Origin: Streptomyces sp. NBC_00572
Lineage (GTDB): Bacteria > Actinomycetota > Actinomycetes > Streptomycetales > Streptomycetaceae
Assembly (NCBI RefSeq): GCF_026341815.1
Contig: NZ_JAPENX010000002.1
Coordinates: forward strand, 868,001 to 932,000
Direction: 5' to 3'
DNA: 64,000 nucleotides
Shown: positions 60,349 through 64,000 of the stretch, in pieces
How positions within the stretch are numbered: position 1 is the stretch's first letter
Layout of the letters: each line of letters begins with the position of its first letter
Program-made: the position numbers and the translations under genes
Notes under the pieces: model-generated
Databases searched by the model: none
Seen by the model: the letters and a program-made list of their open reading frames with translations, nothing else
What the model was told of the DNA's origin: nothing

Positions 60349-60364
60349 ACCCGCAGTACAAGCC

Positions 60365-60409
60365 TTGACGCGACCTTCTCATGGGGTTTAACTCACATCC
60401 TAAATTAAG
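60365..60409 (+). promoter_or_regulatory. Promoter and candidate operator of the sugar ABC operon
   Basis: TTGACG (60365-60370) and TTAACT (60388-60393), 17 nt apart, resemble a housekeeping promoter. The surrounding AT-rich stretch at 60386-60409 (GTTTAACTCACATCCTAAAT and on) is unusual in this genome and is a plausible ROK operator. About 70 nt of leader would follow to the binding-protein ATG. Confidence 0.5.
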
Positions 60410-60482
60410 CCGATGTCACGGCGAGGCCTCCAGTCGCCCACCACATCGGCCATCCCCTCGTCCCCGAAAGGGCCCAGGAGCC

Positions 60483-61787
60483 ATGCGCAGAGTCAGAGCC
60501 GCTGTCACCGGTGTCGTCACCCTCTCCCTCGCCTTCACCGCCGCCGCCTGCGGCGGCGGTGAAGGGAGCGAGTCGGCGCCGAAGACCCTCACCTACTGGG
60601 CCTCCAACCAGGGCGCCAGCCTGGAGGTCGACAAGAAGGTCCTGCAGCCCGAGCTCGACCAGTTCGAGAAGGAGACCGGGATCAAGGTCAAGCTGGAGGT
60701 GATCCCGTGGTCCGACCTGCTCAACCGGATCCTCACCGCGACCACCTCCGGCCAGGGCCCGGACATCCTCAACATCGGCAACACCTGGAGCGCGTCACTC
60801 CAGTCCACCGGCGCCCTCCTGCCCTGGGACGCGAAGAACCTGGAGGCCATCGGCGGCAAGGACCGCTTCGTCGACTCCGCACTCGGCTCCACCGGCCTCC
60901 CCGGCCAGGACCCCGCCGCCGTCCCGCTCTACTCCATGGCCTACGCGCTCTACTACAACAAGCAGATGTTCAAGGACGCGGGCATAGCCAAGCCGCCGAC
61001 CACCTGGGACGAGGTGATCGCGGCCGGCAAGAAGCTCAGCAAGGACGGCAAGGCGGGCATCGGGGTCGAGGGCTCCAACCTCTCCAACAACATCCACCAG
61101 GTCTTCGTCCTCGGCAAGCAGCACGGCGCCGACTTCTTCACCGCCGACGGCAAGCCCGACTTCACGTCCGACGGTGCCGTCGCCGCCGTCAAGCAGTACA
61201 TCGACCTGATGGCCGTGCAGAAGATCGTCGCCCCCGGCAACGCCGAGTACGCACAGAACCAGTCCCTCAGCGACTTCGCCAAGAACAAGACCGGCATGGT
61301 CCTGTGGCAGACCCCGTCGCAGACCTTCTCCTCGCAGGGCATGGGCCCGGAGGAGTGGGGCGTGGCTCCCGCCCCGGTCCCGTCGGGCAAGCCCGGTCAG
61401 GGCGCCCAGACCAACTCGATGGTCGCCGGCATCAACATGGCCGTCTTCAAGAACACCAAGAACCTCGACGGCGCGCTGAAGTTCGTGAAGTACATGACGA
61501 GCGACGAGGAGCAGATCGTCCTCAACAAGGCGTACGGCTCCGTCCCGCCGGTCAAGAGCGCCCAGAAGGACCCCGGCTTCGGCGCCCCGTCGCTCGCCGT
61601 CATCCGCGACACCCTCGCCACCAGCGCCGCGGCCCTGCCGCAGGTGCCCGAGGAGTCGCAGTTCGAGACGGTCGTGGGCACCGCGGTCAAGGAGCTGTTC
61701 GCCGACGCCGCCGCCGGCCGTCCGGTCACCACGGAGTCCGTGAAGGCCAAGCTCGAAAAGGCCCAGCAGCAGATGCCCAAGAAGTAG
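60483..61787 (+). CDS. Sugar ABC transporter substrate-binding lipoprotein (family 1)
   Basis: A 434-residue extracellular binding protein. The signal peptide ends at a lipobox-like TAAAC (Cys23). Family-1 blocks are visible: LTYWASNQGASLEVDKKVL, then WSDLLNRILTATTSGQGPDI and YALYYNKQMFKDAGI. It resembles CebE- and MalE-like proteins of actinomycetes. The ATG at 60483 has AGGAG. It is first in an operon with two permeases and a GH1 glucosidase, so the ligand is probably a beta-linked oligosaccharide such as cellobiose. Confidence 0.92.
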   Translation: MRRVRAAVTGVVTLSLAFTAAACGGGEGSESAPKTLTYWASNQGASLEVDKKVLQPELDQFEKETGIKVKLEVIPWSDLLNRILTATTSGQGPDILNIGNTWSASLQSTGALLPWDAKNLEAIGGKDRFVDSALGSTGLPGQDPAAVPLYSMAYALYYNKQMFKDAGIAKPPTTWDEVIAAGKKLSKDGKAGIGVEGSNLSNNIHQVFVLGKQHGADFFTADGKPDFTSDGAVAAVKQYIDLMAVQKIVAPGNAEYAQNQSLSDFAKNKTGMVLWQTPSQTFSSQGMGPEEWGVAPAPVPSGKPGQGAQTNSMVAGINMAVFKNTKNLDGALKFVKYMTSDEEQIVLNKAYGSVPPVKSAQKDPGFGAPSLAVIRDTLATSAAALPQVPEESQFETVVGTAVKELFADAAAGRPVTTESVKAKLEKAQQQMPKK

Positions 61788-61798
61788 GCCGCCGCACC

Positions 61799-62791
61799 AT
61801 GACCGAAACCGCCGTCGCTCACCCGACCGAGCCGGCGGTGCGCAAGGCCACACCCGGAGAGGCACGCGCACCACGCCGCTCCGGGCGTCGCCGCATCGCA
61901 CTGCCCTACCTGCTGCTCCTGCCCGCCCTGCTCCTCGAACTCCTCGTCCACCTCGTGCCGATGCTCATGGGCATCGCCATGAGCTTCAAGGAGCTCACCC
62001 AGTTCTACATCCGGAACTGGGGCGAGGCTCCCTGGTCGGGTTTCGACAACTACACCGTCGCGATCGACTTCGACGCCCCCGTCGGGCAGGCGCTCCTCAA
62101 GTCCTTCCTGACGACGTGTCTGTTCACCCTCCTCTCCGTGGGGTTGTGCTGGTTCCTCGGAACGGCAGCCGCGATCTTCCTCCAGGAGAACTTCAAGGGC
62201 CGCGGCTTCCTGCGGACCCTGTTCCTGGTCCCGTACGCCCTGCCCGTCTACGCCGCCGTCATCACCTGGGCGTTCATGTTCCAGCGGGACAACGGCCTCA
62301 TCAACCACGTCCTCCACGACCAGCTCGGCATCGGCGACAGCCCCGCCTTCTGGCTCATCGGCGACAACGCCTTCTGGACCCTGCTCGTCGTCTCCGTGTG
62401 GAAGGGCTGGCCCTTCGCCTTCCTCACCGTCATGGCCGGCCTGCAGAACATCCCCCGGGACATGTACGAGGCGGCGGCGCTCGACGGCGCCGGCGTCTGG
62501 AAGCAGATCCGGCACATCAACCTGCCGTCGCTGCGCTCCGTCAACCAGGTCCTCGTGCTCGTCCTGTTCCTCTGGACGTTCAACGACTTCAACACGCCGT
62601 TCGTGCTCTTCGGCAAGGCGGCGCCCGAGTCGGCGGACCTGATCTCGCTCCACATCTACCAGTCGTCCTTCCAGACCTGGAACTTCGGCACCGGTTCGGC
62701 CATGTCCGTGCTCCTGCTGCTCTTCCTCCTCGTCGTCACGGGCGTCTACCTCCTGCTCACCAGCCGCGGAAGGAAGACCTCCGATGTCTGA
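61799..62791 (+). CDS. Sugar ABC transporter permease (MalF-type)
   Basis: A 330-residue permease. An Arg-rich N-terminus precedes six hydrophobic helices (first at about 34-60, ALPYLLLLPALLLELLVHLV). The EAA loop is YEAAALDGAGVWKQIRHINL. It lies 11 nt after the binding-protein stop and overlaps the next permease gene by 8 nt. It forms the channel with that protein; the ATPase is not in the visible operon and is presumably shared (MsiK-like). Confidence 0.92.
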   Translation: MTETAVAHPTEPAVRKATPGEARAPRRSGRRRIALPYLLLLPALLLELLVHLVPMLMGIAMSFKELTQFYIRNWGEAPWSGFDNYTVAIDFDAPVGQALLKSFLTTCLFTLLSVGLCWFLGTAAAIFLQENFKGRGFLRTLFLVPYALPVYAAVITWAFMFQRDNGLINHVLHDQLGIGDSPAFWLIGDNAFWTLLVVSVWKGWPFAFLTVMAGLQNIPRDMYEAAALDGAGVWKQIRHINLPSLRSVNQVLVLVLFLWTFNDFNTPFVLFGKAAPESADLISLHIYQSSFQTWNFGTGSAMSVLLLLFLLVVTGVYLLLTSRGRKTSDV

Positions 62792-63665
62792 GCACGCATC
62801 CCGACGCGCGGCTCCGCGCTCCCCCATGGCGGCGCCCCGCTCGTTCCTCTGGACCCGGCGGATCTTCCTCACCCTGCTCACCGCCTTCGTGGTGCTGCCG
62901 GTGTACGTCATGGTCTCCAGCTCCCTGAAGCCGCTGGAAGACGTGTCGGGGAAGTTCGAGTGGATCCCCTCCGGGCTCACGCTCCGCCCGTACGTCGACA
63001 TCTGGGAGACCGTCCCGCTCGCCGACTACTTCGTGAACTCGATCGTGGTCGCGGGCGCGGCCACGGTGTGCTCGGTGGTGGTCGCGATCTTCGCCGCGTA
63101 CGCCGTCAGCCGCTACACCTTCCGCGGCAAGCGGGTCTTCACGGTCACGGTGCTGTCCACCCAGATGTTCCCCGGCATCCTCTTCCTGCTGCCGCTCTTC
63201 CTCATCTACGTCAACATCGGCAACGCCACCGGCATCGCCCTCTTCGGCTCCCGGGAAGGCCTGATCCTCACCTATCTGACCTTCTCGCTGCCGTTCTCCA
63301 TCTGGATGCTGACCGGCTACTTCGACTCGATCCCGCGCGAGCTCGACGAGGCCGCCAAGGTCGACGGCTGCGGGCCGATCAGCGCGCTGTTCCGCGTCAT
63401 CGTCCCGGCCGCGTCCCCGGGCATCATCGCCGTCGCCGTCTACGCCTTCATGACCGCCTGGGGCGAGGTCCTCTTCGCCTCCGTCATGACCAACGACACC
63501 ACCCGCACCCTCGCTGTCGGTCTCCAGGGGTACGCCACCCAGAACGACGTCTACTGGAACCAGGTGATGGCCGCCTCCCTCGTGGTGAGCGTCCCCGTCG
63601 TCGTCGGCTTCCTCCTCCTCCAGCGCTATCTCGTCGCCGGCCTCACCGCAGGTGCGGTCAAGTGA
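62784..63665 (+). CDS. Sugar ABC transporter permease (MalG-type)
   Basis: A 293-residue permease with six hydrophobic helices. MalG hallmarks are MVSSSLKPLEDV after the first helix, the EAA loop DEAAKVDGCGPISALFRVIV, and the C-terminal LLQRYLVAGLTAGAVK. The ATG overlaps the preceding permease by 8 nt, and the stop is 35 nt before the glucosidase start. Confidence 0.93.
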   Translation: MSEHASRRAAPRSPMAAPRSFLWTRRIFLTLLTAFVVLPVYVMVSSSLKPLEDVSGKFEWIPSGLTLRPYVDIWETVPLADYFVNSIVVAGAATVCSVVVAIFAAYAVSRYTFRGKRVFTVTVLSTQMFPGILFLLPLFLIYVNIGNATGIALFGSREGLILTYLTFSLPFSIWMLTGYFDSIPRELDEAAKVDGCGPISALFRVIVPAASPGIIAVAVYAFMTAWGEVLFASVMTNDTTRTLAVGLQGYATQNDVYWNQVMAASLVVSVPVVVGFLLLQRYLVAGLTAGAVK

Positions 63666-63700
63666 CGTCCCTCTCCATACCCATCACGAAGAGGTTCCCC

Positions 63701-64000
63701 GTGTCCGAATCCACCGACTCCCGCACCACGCTCGACCTGGAGGCCTTCCCGCCGGACTTCGCCTGGGGCACCGCGACCTCCGCCTACCAGATCGAGGGCG
63801 CCGTCGCCGAGGACGGCAGGGCTCCGTCCATCTGGGACACCTTCTCCCGCGTCCCCGGCGCGATCGACAACGGCGACCACGGCGACACCGCCTGCGACCA
63901 CTACCACCGCTGGCCCGAGGACATCGCCCTGATGAAGGGCCTCGGCACCGACGCCTACCGGCTCTCCGTCGCCTGGCCGCGCGTCCTCCCCAACGGCGAC
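63701..64000 (+). CDS. GH1-family beta-glucosidase, N-terminal part (cut by window edge)
   Basis: The visible 100 codons start at GTG 63701 with GAGG upstream. FAWGTATSAYQIEGAVAEDG is the GH1 N-terminal signature, and DHYHRWPEDIALMKGLG then YRLSVAWPRVLP follow the family's substrate-binding strands. The catalytic glutamates lie beyond the window. Intracellular hydrolysis of the sugar imported by the adjacent transporter is the natural role, most likely on cellobiose or another beta-glucoside. Confidence 0.93.
   Translation, partial: MSESTDSRTTLDLEAFPPDFAWGTATSAYQIEGAVAEDGRAPSIWDTFSRVPGAIDNGDHGDTACDHYHRWPEDIALMKGLGTDAYRLSVAWPRVLPNGD

Noticed and set aside
59005..64000. Assigning the sugar operon as the cellobiose (ceb) locus
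   Set aside because: ROK rather than LacI regulator and no visible CebR-type operator; beta-glucoside uptake is likely, but the specific sugar cannot be told.

Overview
The window comes from a high-GC actinomycete, almost certainly a Streptomyces. Coding regions have strong G/C third-position bias, GTG and TTG starts are frequent, many exported proteins carry twin-arginine or lipoprotein signals, and there are ROK, SpoIIE/PP2C and short 'RRHVD' leader-peptide genes of the streptomycete kind. No rRNA, tRNA, CRISPR array, transposase or integrase was recognised. It looks like ordinary chromosome with an accessory, nutrient-scavenging flavour.

Layout. (1) 1-13.8 kb is a coherent collagen/hydroxyproline utilisation island. 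On the minus strand: a DapA-like enzyme (cut by the window edge), an FAD/[2Fe-2S] oxidoreductase, a small [2Fe-2S] protein and a D-amino-acid-oxidase-like dehydrogenase. On the plus strand: a five-gene oligopeptide ABC transporter. Again on the minus strand: a secreted M9 collagenase followed by a proline-racemase-family epimerase and an ornithine-cyclodeaminase-family enzyme. The promoter regions of transporter and collagenase, 10.3 kb apart, share a 31-bp element identical at 30 positions, and its AT-rich core recurs before the dehydrogenase operon. The reading is: secreted collagenase, then peptide uptake, then hydroxyproline epimerisation, oxidation and deamination, under one regulator that is not in the window.

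(2) 14-18.6 kb holds two secreted sulfatases, a lipoprotein and an ABM-domain membrane protein. One sulfatase is preceded by a 28-residue leader peptide; a third sulfatase at 55 kb is preceded by a related 30-residue one. This suggests sulfur-responsive attenuation.

(3) 18.7-31.6 kb is the most unusual stretch: a 1,295-residue multidomain exported protein (propeller, lysozyme-like, golvesin-like, SGNH), a ricin-type lectin, a CHAT-protease/small-protein/membrane-protein operon, and an overlapping pair of AlkB-like Fe(II)/2-oxoglutarate oxygenases of lower GC.

(4) 32-41.5 kb is mixed: methyltransferases, a DHFR-like protein, a serine hydrolase, a proteobacterial-looking PpnP, a two-gene operon of unknown function, a lamin-tail/propeller protein and a soluble PQQ-type sugar dehydrogenase.

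(5) 41.7-47.8 kb is a branched-chain-amino-acid-type ABC transporter in which both permeases and one ATPase are fused into one 958-residue chain, with a large palindromic operator before the binding protein. Next come a TetR regulator and a divergent serine hydrolase separated by two overlapping operators.

(6) 49-58.7 kb: PP2C phosphatase, NCS1 permease, esterase, a frameshifted methyltransferase, the third sulfatase, a complete SDR, an SDR truncated at its junction with a convergent EamA transporter, and that transporter.

(7) 59-64 kb: a ROK regulator divergent from a sugar ABC transporter and a GH1 beta-glucosidase that runs off the window, a typical oligosaccharide uptake and hydrolysis locus.
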